A DNA stretch of 64,000 bases, from the NCBI RefSeq assembly GCF_000241325.1, contig NZ_BAEI01000088.1, positions 59,331 to 123,330 on the forward strand, written 5' to 3'. Shown here in pieces: positions 51,760 through 59,901 of this stretch. Position 1 is the first letter of the stretch. Each line of letters starts with the position of its first letter. Position numbers and translations under genes: made by a program. Source of the stretch: Gordonia polyisoprenivorans NBRC 16320 = JCM 10675. Its GTDB lineage: Bacteria > Actinomycetota > Actinomycetes > Mycobacteriales > Mycobacteriaceae. The notes beneath the pieces are model-generated. The model had not been told where the DNA came from and made no database searches. It saw only the letters and a list, made by a program, of their open reading frames with translations.

Positions 51760-53687
51760 GTCGACAACAGCACGAGCGGGCCGATCGTGACGATCAGCCC
51801 GACGGCGAGCGCGAGCAAGGTGGTGATCAGATCCGACGTCCGGCGCACCAGATGGGTGAACGTGACGATGCCGAAGATCACCAGCACCGCGAGCACCAAC
51901 GCGAAGTACGGATTCCACTTCCACAGCTCGGTGAAGCCCCAGAACAGACCCACGCCGATGGCCAGCCCGGCGATGACCTCGGCGATCACCGCGAGCCACG
52001 CCAACACCGGCTTGCGATCGGCCCACGACTCACGCCCATCAGCCTTGGCGGGCTTGACTTTTCGCGCCTTGCGCGCCTTCGAGGCGCGATCTCGGGTCTC
52101 CGGGTCGGCGGTCGCGTCGGCGACGGGTCCACGCTCGGCGGGGTCGGCGTCGGTGGGGTGGGCGTTGCCATGGTCGGCGTCGGCATGGTCGGCGTTGCCA
52201 TGGTCGGCGTCGGCATGATCGTCGAGGACGTTCGCGGCGACGGTCTCGGCGGGCTCGTCGGTGGAGTCGGTGTCGCGCCGGGCCCGACGGCTCGCGGCGA
52301 CCAATCCACCGAGTCCGGCGGCCGCGGCCACCGTGCCTGCGGCGCCGGCAGCCGAGTCGTCGTGGCCCGCCTCATCGCGGTGCGACTCGTCGTGGTGCGA
52401 CTCATCGTGGTGCGACTCGTCGCGGTGCGGTTCGGGCTCGTCGTCGGGGTCGAGGACGTTCGCGGCGACGGTCGGGGCGGGCTCGTGATCGGCCTGATCG
52501 AACGGCCCGTGCTCGGCGCCGAATGACCCGCTGGGCGCGGCCAGGTCGGCGCCCTCGACGTCGTCGGCGTCGAGAATGTGCACATCGTCGCCGACCTCGC
52601 TGTCGTCGACGATCGGGATGATGCCGGTGACGGCGTCGGCGGCGACGTCGTCGGGCTGGTGGGTGATACCTGCGCGAGTCCCGGTGTCGGCGGACTCGTC
52701 GGTGTCGGCGGCTGCCATACCTGCCGCGGCCGCACCCGCGGTAGCCGCACCCGCTGCGGCAGCGCTTGCTGCTGCAGTGTCCTGTTTCTTGCCGCGGCCG
52801 AACCAGCGGCGCTTCTTCTTCGGCTCCTCCTCGGCGTGCTCGACGTCGGCGAACGATCGATAGGCCTCGAAGTCCTCGTCGAAGACCTCCTCGAACCGGC
52901 CGCTGCGGGGCGCTGCGTCCTCGGTGTCGGCGGCTGCGTCGGCATCGGCGGCCACGTCGGCATCGTCGACGAGCGGGATGATGCCGGTGACCGCGTTCGC
53001 AGTGGCCGGGTCGTGGCTGGTCGGATCGGGGCCACCGGCGTCCGAACCGGCGGCGGCCGTATCGGCGGCGGCCGAGGCGGGATCGGCCGGCTGGTCCCGC
53101 AATCGACGCGATACGTCACCGGAAGTGAAGTCCCGGGTCGGGGGCGGAGCAAAGCTCGGCATGCCACTCGCCGCTCCCGAACTCGCGCCACGACTGACCC
53201 GCGGGCCGGGCTCGGTGACCGGCCCGGTCGCCGGGCCTCGTGCGGCGAGGGGATTCTGCGACCGGGGGAACGCGCCCGACGTCGGTGACGGTGACCAGGG
53301 TGCTGTCTCCGGGCCGTCCGGCGTGGGGGCGCTCGGTGCGGGCGCACTCGCGGCGGGGGTGGCCGGGGTAGCGGGGCTCGGGGTAGCAGGGCTCGGAGCT
53401 GGGGTGCCGGCGGTGTCGGGAGTCGTACCGGGGGTGTCAGAAGCGGCAGGCCCCTCGACCCGGGGGATCTCACCGGTCAGCTCGGACACCGAGACGGCAC
53501 CGGCACGCCCCGCGCGCCGACGTCCCCGGTCCCGGCGCGAGCCGGTTGTCGCGTCCGCCGCATCGGCGGCCTGCGTGCGGGCGAGCAGCTCCGACACCGA
53601 GATGGGCCGGGAGTCGGTCGCCCCGTCGGGGTCGCTGCCACCGGGGTTGCGGCCGCCGGGCTCGTTACCGCCGGGTGTGTTCGCCAT
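51756..53687 (-). CDS. Large disordered membrane protein, Rv0497-like, with repeated short motifs
   Basis: A 643-residue protein. Only the last 90 residues are membrane-embedded (three helices: LAWLAVIAEVIAGLAIGVGLF; FALVLAVLVIFGIVTF; TTLLALAVGLIVTIGPLVLL). The long N-terminal part is acidic and disordered with repeated motifs: SVSELLARTQ and SVSELTGEIPR; AVTGIIPLVDD and AVTGIIPIVDD; VAANVLDPDD and VAANVLDDHA; plus DESHHDESHHDES. Relatives are far shorter as I recall. The repeats may be docking sites. It lies between the phosphatase and isomerase genes. Function unknown. Confidence 0.78.
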   Translation of the reverse strand: MANTPGGNEPGGRNPGGSDPDGATDSRPISVSELLARTQAADAADATTGSRRDRGRRRAGRAGAVSVSELTGEIPRVEGPAASDTPGTTPDTAGTPAPSPATPSPATPATPAASAPAPSAPTPDGPETAPWSPSPTSGAFPRSQNPLAARGPATGPVTEPGPRVSRGASSGAASGMPSFAPPPTRDFTSGDVSRRLRDQPADPASAAADTAAAGSDAGGPDPTSHDPATANAVTGIIPLVDDADVAADADAAADTEDAAPRSGRFEEVFDEDFEAYRSFADVEHAEEEPKKKRRWFGRGKKQDTAAASAAAAGAATAGAAAAGMAAADTDESADTGTRAGITHQPDDVAADAVTGIIPIVDDSEVGDDVHILDADDVEGADLAAPSGSFGAEHGPFDQADHEPAPTVAANVLDPDDEPEPHRDESHHDESHHDESHRDEAGHDDSAAGAAGTVAAAAGLGGLVAASRRARRDTDSTDEPAETVAANVLDDHADADHGNADHADADHGNAHPTDADPAERGPVADATADPETRDRASKARKARKVKPAKADGRESWADRKPVLAWLAVIAEVIAGLAIGVGLFWGFTELWKWNPYFALVLAVLVIFGIVTFTHLVRRTSDLITTLLALAVGLIVTIGPLVLLST

Positions 53688-53764
53688 CGAAGTGCGCTCT
53701 CCGTCCTCACCAATCTCGCCGCGCCGCCGGGAGTGGCGGTACGGCGACTCGCGTCGTTCGCGTG

Positions 53765-54742
53765 TCAGTGGACGTCGCGTGCACCGATGCCTGATGCAGC
53801 CGGATCCGAGGTGTCGGCCGGCTCCGCATCGAGGCGACGAAGGATGACCCCCTCCCGCAACGCCCACGGGCAGATTTCCAGTGTATCGACCCCGAGTCCG
53901 CGCATTGCCGCCTCGGCCACAAGTGCCCCGGCGACGAGCTGTCCGGCCCGATCGGCGCTGACGCCCTCGAGTTCGGCCCGGTCGTCTCGGGTCATGCGCG
54001 AGATGAAGGCGATGAGCTGCCGCAGTCCACCGGCGGTGAGGGTCCGCTTGACGCGGGGACCGGCCCCCGACGGGGCGGCGCCGGTCAGGCGGGCCAGGCT
54101 GCGGAAGGTCTTCGACGTGCCGACCGCGATGTCCGGCTTACCCGGTCCGAGGAGTTCCTTCGCGGCCGGCCGCATCTCGGCGTCGAGCCAATCACGCAGG
54201 ACCCCGACACGGCGCCGGTCCGGCGGATCGTCGGGTAGCCAGTCGCGGGTGACGCGGCCGGCACCCAGTGGCAGCGACAGCGCGACGTCGGGTTCCTCGT
54301 CGACGCCGTTCGACATCTCCAGCGAGCCCCCGCCGATGTCGAGCGCCAGGATGCGTCCGGCGCTCCAGCCGTACCAGCGGCGCACGGCCAACGACGTCAG
54401 CCGGGCCTCGTCGCGACCGGTCAGAACCTCCACCTGGACGCCGGTCTTGGCCGCGACCCGCGCGAGGACGCCGTCGGAGTTGGTGGCGTCGCGGACCGCG
54501 GAGGTCGCGAACGCCATCATCTGCTCGCAGCCGGAACTCTTGGCGATGAGGGTGAACTCCTCGATCGAGTCGACGAGCCGTTCGGCGGCACCGGCGGTGA
54601 GACGCCCGTCGGCATCGATGTGCTCGGCGAGCCGCAGCACCGCCTTCGTCGAACTCATCGGGGTCGGATGTCCTCCGCGGTGGGCATCGACCACCAGGAG
54701 ATGAACTGTGTTGCTGCCCACGTCGAGGACTCCTAAACGCAC
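53765..54742 (-). CDS. Ppx/GppA family phosphatase
   Basis: A 325-residue ASKHA-fold enzyme: DVGSNTVHLLVVD (phosphate 1), LALDIGGGSLEM (phosphate 2), FATSAVRDATN and ALREGVILRRLD. It degrades polyphosphate or ppGpp-related nucleotides; in mycobacteria the Rv0496 protein is a short-chain exopolyphosphatase. GTG 54742 chosen so that the conserved VRLGVLDVGSNT begins the protein. Confidence 0.9.
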   Translation of the reverse strand: MRLGVLDVGSNTVHLLVVDAHRGGHPTPMSSTKAVLRLAEHIDADGRLTAGAAERLVDSIEEFTLIAKSSGCEQMMAFATSAVRDATNSDGVLARVAAKTGVQVEVLTGRDEARLTSLAVRRWYGWSAGRILALDIGGGSLEMSNGVDEEPDVALSLPLGAGRVTRDWLPDDPPDRRRVGVLRDWLDAEMRPAAKELLGPGKPDIAVGTSKTFRSLARLTGAAPSGAGPRVKRTLTAGGLRQLIAFISRMTRDDRAELEGVSADRAGQLVAGALVAEAAMRGLGVDTLEICPWALREGVILRRLDAEPADTSDPAASGIGARDVH

Positions 54743-54829
54743 GGATACACGGTAGTGCGTCGCGGGTTCGGTTGTCTGCGGCGGGTCGCTGTGGTGCGGC
54801 GATCGGGCGGTGACGGTTACCGTTGGGAT

Positions 54830-55702
54830 GTGCCCAAGCCCAGCGCAGCCCCGCGGATGACGCCCGCTCCCGAGGTCGATCTCGATTTCCCCCGGGAATG
54901 GTACGAATTCGCCGATCCGGCCGATCCCGAACACGTCATCAACGCCGACCTCACCTGGTTGTGTTCGCACTGGACGTGCGTGTTCGGCACGCCCGCCTGC
55001 CAGGGCATCGTCGACGGCCGCGAGACCGACGGATGTTGCACGCACGGCGCGTATCTGTCGGACAAGGACGACCGCAAACGGCTGGCCAAGGGTGTGGCGA
55101 TGCTGACCGCCGACGACTGGCAGTTCCACAAGAAGGGGTCGGGCAAGGATCCGCTCGGCCCCCGTGGGTATCTCGTCGAGGACGAACTCGACGACGAGCC
55201 CGCCCTGAAGACCCGCCAACACAAGGGCGCGTGCATCTTCTTGAACCGTCCGGACTTCGAGCGGGGTCCCGGCTGTGCGCTACACGCAATGGCGCTGCGG
55301 CGCGGTCTCGAACCGCTGACCGTGAAACCCGATGTGTGCTGGCAACTTCCGGTACGTCGCGAGCAGGACTGGGTGGAGCGGCCCGACGGCACCCAGATCC
55401 TCAAGACCACCATCACCGAGTACGACCGCCGCGGCTGGGGCGAGGGCGGTCACGACCTGAAGTGGTACTGCTCGGGGTCCCCCGACGCGCACGTCGGGGC
55501 GACCCAGGTGTGGCAGTCCTACGAGCCCGAACTGGTCGAGCTGATCGGCCGCCCCGCCTACGAGGCGCTCGCCGATGCGTGCCGACGCCGAAACGGACTC
55601 GGGCTCATCGCAATCCACCCGGCGACCCGGGCCGCGACCAGCCGCCGCGACACCGACATCAAGTACGAGCTACTCGACACCGACGCCGACGCCGCGGGCT
55701 GA
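54830..55702 (+). CDS. Cysteine-rich conserved protein, Rv0495c-like
   Basis: About 290 residues from GTG 54830; ATG 54857 is an alternative. Three cysteine clusters suggest a metal or Fe-S site: LCSHWTCVFGTPACQG and DGCCTHGAYL; HKGACIFLNRPDFERG and GCALHAMAL; and KPDVCWQLPV. The pattern resembles YkgJ/DUF3109-like proteins. Function unknown. Its TGA abuts the regX3 stop codon back to back (TGATCA). Confidence 0.72.
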   Translation: MPKPSAAPRMTPAPEVDLDFPREWYEFADPADPEHVINADLTWLCSHWTCVFGTPACQGIVDGRETDGCCTHGAYLSDKDDRKRLAKGVAMLTADDWQFHKKGSGKDPLGPRGYLVEDELDDEPALKTRQHKGACIFLNRPDFERGPGCALHAMALRRGLEPLTVKPDVCWQLPVRREQDWVERPDGTQILKTTITEYDRRGWGEGGHDLKWYCSGSPDAHVGATQVWQSYEPELVELIGRPAYEALADACRRRNGLGLIAIHPATRAATSRRDTDIKYELLDTDADAAG

Positions 55703-56389
55703 TCACGGCTCGAACTTGTAGCCCAATCCACGCACCGTCACAAGGTGTTTCGGCGAGGCCGGATCGGGTTCGATCTTCGAGCGCAGCCGCTTGACGTGGA
55801 CGTCGAGGGTCTTGGTGTCCCCGACGTAGTCCGCACCCCACACGCGGTCGATCAACTGCCCGCGGGTGAGTACCCGTCCGGAGTTGCGGAGTAGGTATTC
55901 GAGGAGATCGAACTCCTTGAGCGGCAACGTGATCGACTCACCGTTGACCGCGACGGTGTGGCGTTCGACGTCCATCCGGACCGGTCCGGATTCCAGGACC
56001 GCCAAGGCGAGGTCGTCGTCGCCGACGTCTCCCCCACGACGCAGGACCGCCCGGATGCGTGCGATGAGCTCACGCGCCGAATACGGTTTGGTGACATAGT
56101 CGTCGGCACCGAGTTCGAGTCCGACGACCTTGTCGATCTCGCTGTCGCGGGCGGTCACCATGATCACCGGCACGCTCGACCGGGCGCGCAGCGATTTGCA
56201 GATCTCGGTCCCCGACACCCCGGGGAGCATGAGGTCGAGCAGGACGATGTCGGGGCTGATGCGCTCGAACACCGAGATGGCCTGTGCACCATCGTTGACG
56301 ACGCTCGCCTCGAACCCCTCCTTGCGCAGGAGGAAGGCCAGCGGATCGGCCAACGACTCCTCGTCCTCGACGATCAGTACATGCGTCAC
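55703..56389 (-). CDS. regX3: Response regulator RegX3
   Basis: A 228-residue OmpR-type regulator: receiver with acceptor Asp52 (VLLDLMLPG), acidic pair at 8-10 and the switch Lys in YVTKPYSA; C-terminal winged helix with LPLKEFDLLEYLLRNSGRVL and TLDVHVKRLRSKIE. It responds to phosphate starvation with SenX3. GTG 56389. Confidence 0.94.
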   Translation of the reverse strand: MTHVLIVEDEESLADPLAFLLRKEGFEASVVNDGAQAISVFERISPDIVLLDLMLPGVSGTEICKSLRARSSVPVIMVTARDSEIDKVVGLELGADDYVTKPYSARELIARIRAVLRRGGDVGDDDLALAVLESGPVRMDVERHTVAVNGESITLPLKEFDLLEYLLRNSGRVLTRGQLIDRVWGADYVGDTKTLDVHVKRLRSKIEPDPASPKHLVTVRGLGYKFEP

Positions 56390-56450
56390 TCGTGAAGCTC
56401 CTTATTTCTCAGACGTTCTCGTAGTTGCGTGGTCACGTGACTCTCGTCGT

Positions 56451-56465
56451 CCTCCTCCGAGGAGG
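56451..56465 (-). other. Hairpin in the senX3-regX3 spacer
   Basis: CCTCCT-CCG-AGGAGG directly follows the senX3 stop; a second perfect palindrome GTCACGTGAC lies at 56432-56441. In M. tuberculosis this spacer carries MIRU repeats; here the 76-bp spacer has no such repeat, only these structures. Confidence 0.5.
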
Positions 56466-57860
56466 TCACGCGATCTGGGGGTCGGCTCGGTGGGACTCCT
56501 TCTCGGATTCCCCGGACGCATGCGCATTCTCGGCGTCGAGGTCCTGGGGAATCGAGAGGGTGAACGTCGACCCGGTGCCGGGTTGACTCCACAGGTTGAT
56601 GGTGCCGTCGTGGGTGGCCGCAACGTGTTTGACGATCGCCAGGCCCAGACCGGTGCCGCCGGTCAGACGCGACCGCGCCTTGTCGACGCGGAAGAAACGT
56701 TCGAAGACGCGCTGTTGATCGGACGGGTTGATGCCGATGCCGCGGTCGGTGACCGCGATCGACACCATCGGCACCCCGGCCGAGGTCGTGACGCGCCGGC
56801 TCACCGAGACGGTCGTGTTCTCCGGCGAGTAGGCGATGGCGTTGACGATCAGGTTGCTCAACGCGGTCAGCAGCAGCATCCGATCGCCGCGCACCCAGGT
56901 GTGGATGGGCTCGTCGGCGCGCAGGACGATGTTGGCGGCCTCGGCGCTCACCGCGGCCCCGTCGATGGCGGAGTCGATGAGCTCGTCGACGTCGACGGCC
57001 GCGAAATGCGGTTTCTCGCCGCCCTCGAGTCGGGACAGCGCAATCAGTTCGGACACCATGTTGCCCATCCGGGTGGCCTCGGCGACGACGCGGTGCCCGA
57101 AGTGTTCGACGGATTCGGCGTCGTCGGCGGACTCGATCAGTGCCTCGGCCAGCAGACCGATCGCGCCGACCGGGGTCTTGAGCTCGTGGGACACGTTGGC
57201 GACGAAGTCACGGCGGGTGGCCTCCACCCGCAGGTTCTCGGTGTCGTCGGTGCCGTAGATCATCGCGTAGCGCTCGTCGCCGTGATAGCCGAGCCGGGCC
57301 AAACAGCGCACCGATTCGGCGTTGCGCTTGGTGGCGCGCCCGGTGGAGAGGAATCCCAGCGTGGAGGTCGGCGGGACGAAGTCGAAGCGCGCCTGCTCGC
57401 CCGTCTCGAGGACGGTCAGCGATTGCTCCCACACCGGTTCGGCGAGCAGATGCTCGGAGACGAGCCCCAGCTCGACGGCCCGATGGTTGTAGAGCACCAC
57501 GTCGCGGAACTCGTCGACGACGGCGACGGCGACCTCGGAGTTGCGGACGATGAGGCTGAGCAGGCCGGCCTTGGTCATCTGACCGTCCGGGGTGACCACG
57601 GGGAGATCGGACTCGCGCAGGGCCGCCGAATCCGGGACCTCGCGCGGACGGTCGGCGACGACGGGTGCGCCGCTGGGGATGACGTCGGAGTCGGAGTGCA
57701 CGGGATCGGCGTGGACGGATGCGGCGAGATCGGACGGGGCGGCGTCGCGGGAGGATCGGCGAAACCACCGACCCCGCACGTTGCCACGACCGAGCTCGTA
57801 CCCGAGCAACAACGCGAGCACAACTGCCACGATGGCCCCGGCAATGAATGCAGCGGTCAC
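56466..57860 (-). CDS. senX3: Sensor histidine kinase SenX3
   Basis: A 464-residue kinase. One N-terminal membrane helix (FIAGAIVAVVLALLLGYEL), a PAS-like region (about 95-210), then the dimerisation domain with phosphoacceptor His225 (ANVSHELKTPVGA) and ATPase boxes N (NLIVNAIAYS), G1 (VTDRGIGIN) and G2 (GGTGLGLAIVKH). GTG 57860. Partner of RegX3 in phosphate sensing. Confidence 0.94.
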   Translation of the reverse strand: MTAAFIAGAIVAVVLALLLGYELGRGNVRGRWFRRSSRDAAPSDLAASVHADPVHSDSDVIPSGAPVVADRPREVPDSAALRESDLPVVTPDGQMTKAGLLSLIVRNSEVAVAVVDEFRDVVLYNHRAVELGLVSEHLLAEPVWEQSLTVLETGEQARFDFVPPTSTLGFLSTGRATKRNAESVRCLARLGYHGDERYAMIYGTDDTENLRVEATRRDFVANVSHELKTPVGAIGLLAEALIESADDAESVEHFGHRVVAEATRMGNMVSELIALSRLEGGEKPHFAAVDVDELIDSAIDGAAVSAEAANIVLRADEPIHTWVRGDRMLLLTALSNLIVNAIAYSPENTTVSVSRRVTTSAGVPMVSIAVTDRGIGINPSDQQRVFERFFRVDKARSRLTGGTGLGLAIVKHVAATHDGTINLWSQPGTGSTFTLSIPQDLDAENAHASGESEKESHRADPQIA

Positions 57861-57920
57861 ACTGGCAGCTTACGGTCCCGGAAACTCCGCGAACATTCCC
57901 GACGGCACAATTCGACTTCC

Positions 57921-57942
57921 GTTCACGCGGTGTTCCACCGAA
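57921..57942 (+). promoter_or_regulatory. Candidate PHO box before senX3
   Basis: Two adjacent 11-bp direct repeats, GTTCACGCGGT and GTTCCACCGAA, resemble the actinobacterial PHO box (repeats of GTTCACC-N4). They lie about 60-80 bp upstream of the senX3 start, suggesting autoregulation by RegX3. Confidence 0.5.
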
Positions 57943-58047
57943 ACGTGACCTGAGGCACCGAAATGGCCTACGGAAGGGTCTCGACCGGGATCGTCAGGGC
58001 ACCACCAGGGCTCACCAGCGCAGAACCGGGATGGCACAGGCGCATTC

Positions 58048-58368
58048 TCACTGCGGAACCGGTACCGCCATATCGGCGTATTCCGGATGGCGGTCGATGA
58101 AGCGCCGCACATAGGAACAGACCGGCACGACCTGCTTTCCCGCATTACGAATGTCATCGAGAACCGCTTGGACGAGCTGGCCGGCATATCCGCGCCCGGA
58201 GTAGGCCTCCGGGATGACGGTATGGGTCAACACCACCTGGTACGGCTCGGAGACGTAATCGACATATCCCACCGTGATCTCGTCACCGTCGGAGTCGGTG
58301 GTCAGGATTGCTTCGTATCGCTCGCGCGCAGCCGAATGAGCGATGCGCAGGTGCCCCGGATCTGCCAT
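58048..58368 (-). CDS. GNAT family acetyltransferase (YjdJ-type)
   Basis: A 106-residue short GNAT protein. The acetyl-CoA loop is VIPEAYSGRGYAGQLVQAVL, followed by VVPVCSYVRRFIDRHPEY, both diagnostic of the YjdJ type. Acceptor unknown. It lies between gpmA and senX3. Confidence 0.88.
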   Translation of the reverse strand: MADPGHLRIAHSAARERYEAILTTDSDGDEITVGYVDYVSEPYQVVLTHTVIPEAYSGRGYAGQLVQAVLDDIRNAGKQVVPVCSYVRRFIDRHPEYADMAVPVPQ

Positions 58369-58435
58369 GCACCCAATGTAGCGCCTGTCACACGAGCGCC
58401 GCCATGACGATTGTGTTACAGATCACAACACGCGG

Positions 58436-59182
58436 CTATTTCTGTCCCTGCGCCGCGACCGCTGCCGCACCCGCCGCGGCGGCCTCAGGGTCCAGATAAG
58501 TGCCCCCGGGATTGAGCGGCTTGAGGTTCTCGTCGAGGTCGTAGCGCAGCGGATTGCCCGTCGGGATGTTGAGACCGGCGATGTCGGCGTCGGAGATCCC
58601 GTCGAGGTACTTGACCAGTGCGCGCAGCGAATTACCGTGCGCCGCAATGAGAACGGTCTTGCCGGCGGTGATGTCGGCGGCGATGGTCTCGGTGAAATAC
58701 GGGATCAGCCGCTCGACGACGTCCTTGAGGCATTCGGTCAGCGGCACCTCGGCGAGGTCGGCGTACCGCGGATCGTGGGTCTGGCTGTACTCGGCGTCGG
58801 GATCGATCGGCGGCGGCGGGACGTCGTAGCTGCGACGCCAGAGCATGAACTGCTCCTTGCCGTACTTCTCGAGGGTGTCGGCCTTGTTCAGGCCCTGCAG
58901 CGCACCGTAGTGACGTTCGTTGAGACGCCAGTCGCGGACCACCGGGATCCAGTGCCGATCGGCGGTGTCCAACGCGATCTGCGCGGTCGCAATCGCCCGG
59001 CGCAGTAGTGAGGTGTAGAGGACATCGGGCAGCAGATCATGTTCGACGAGGAGCTCGCCGGCACGCTTCGCCTCGGCCTCGCCCTTGTCGGTGAGCGCGA
59101 CGTCGACCCAGCCGGTGAACTGGTTGGACGCGTTCCACTCGCTCTCGCCGTGCCGCATCAGGATCAGGGTGCCGTTGCTCAT
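58436..59182 (-). CDS. gpmA: 2,3-bisphosphoglycerate-dependent phosphoglycerate mutase
   Basis: A 248-residue glycolytic enzyme interconverting 2- and 3-phosphoglycerate. RHGESEWN at 10-17 gives the phosphohistidine; NERHYGALQGLNK and AAHGNSLRAL complete the site. The Ala-rich C-terminus is usual in actinobacteria. ATG 59182. Confidence 0.95.
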   Translation of the reverse strand: MSNGTLILMRHGESEWNASNQFTGWVDVALTDKGEAEAKRAGELLVEHDLLPDVLYTSLLRRAIATAQIALDTADRHWIPVVRDWRLNERHYGALQGLNKADTLEKYGKEQFMLWRRSYDVPPPPIDPDAEYSQTHDPRYADLAEVPLTECLKDVVERLIPYFTETIAADITAGKTVLIAAHGNSLRALVKYLDGISDADIAGLNIPTGNPLRYDLDENLKPLNPGGTYLDPEAAAAGAAAVAAQGQK

Positions 59183-59214
59183 GGTCGATAGTTTGTCACA
59201 CCGGTCGGGCGGGG

Positions 59215-59901
59215 TCAGCGCTTGCTGGGCCGCACCGCGTCGAGGCCGTCGATCGCCCAGATCGTCAGGTACGCCAGCCCGAAGAACAGCGCGACGGCCA
59301 CCGCCACACCGGTCGATTCGACGTGGGAGAACGGAGAACCCACCCATCCCAGGGTCGATCGGACGACGTATCCGGGCCGGGTCAGCAGATCCCAGGAGTT
59401 CCAGCGTTGGAAGCGGCCGATGACGACGCCGATCGCGCACAGCCCGACCGAGCACACGACGGCCAGCCAGCCGAAGATCGGGCCGAATTCCCGGCCGAGG
59501 CGCCGGTGCACCAGCAGCAACGACACCACGCCGAGGATGATGCCGGTCCACGCCGCGAAGCCGTACTGCAGGATGTGCCGCCACAGGTCATAGCCCTCGC
59601 GCAGGTGCACGAGGTCGGTGACGAGGTAGGGCGCGTTGGGCAGGAACGCCAGCCACCCGACACCGAGCGGGATCAGCCACACGCGCCGCCGGACGACGGC
59701 GAATCCGACCGCGAAGATCATCGGAATCCAGGCAAGAAACAGATTCCACACCAGAAACCGCGTCGGATAGTAGAGCGGCGTGGCCGGGTCGGTGACGCCG
59801 AGACCGACAGTCAGGGCGGTGGTGGCGATCAGCGACGCGGCGAGCACGAGGTGGCGGATGGGGATCACCGCAGCGATTGTGCCCGATGACCCGCCGGTCA
59901 C
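59215..59901 (-). CDS. DUF1361 membrane protein
   Basis: A 228-residue protein with about six membrane helices and the DUF1361 hallmark FLPNAPYLVTDLVHL. Function unknown. GTG 59901 abuts the ligase TAG stop; a later GTG at 59868 is possible. Confidence 0.8.
   Translation of the reverse strand: MTGGSSGTIAAVIPIRHLVLAASLIATTALTVGLGVTDPATPLYYPTRFLVWNLFLAWIPMIFAVGFAVVRRRVWLIPLGVGWLAFLPNAPYLVTDLVHLREGYDLWRHILQYGFAAWTGIILGVVSLLLVHRRLGREFGPIFGWLAVVCSVGLCAIGVVIGRFQRWNSWDLLTRPGYVVRSTLGWVGSPFSHVESTGVAVAVALFFGLAYLTIWAIDGLDAVRPSKR

Noticed and set aside
56130..57953. 607-codon plus-strand frame opposite regX3 and senX3
   Set aside because: Shadow of a two-component pair with full catalytic motifs.
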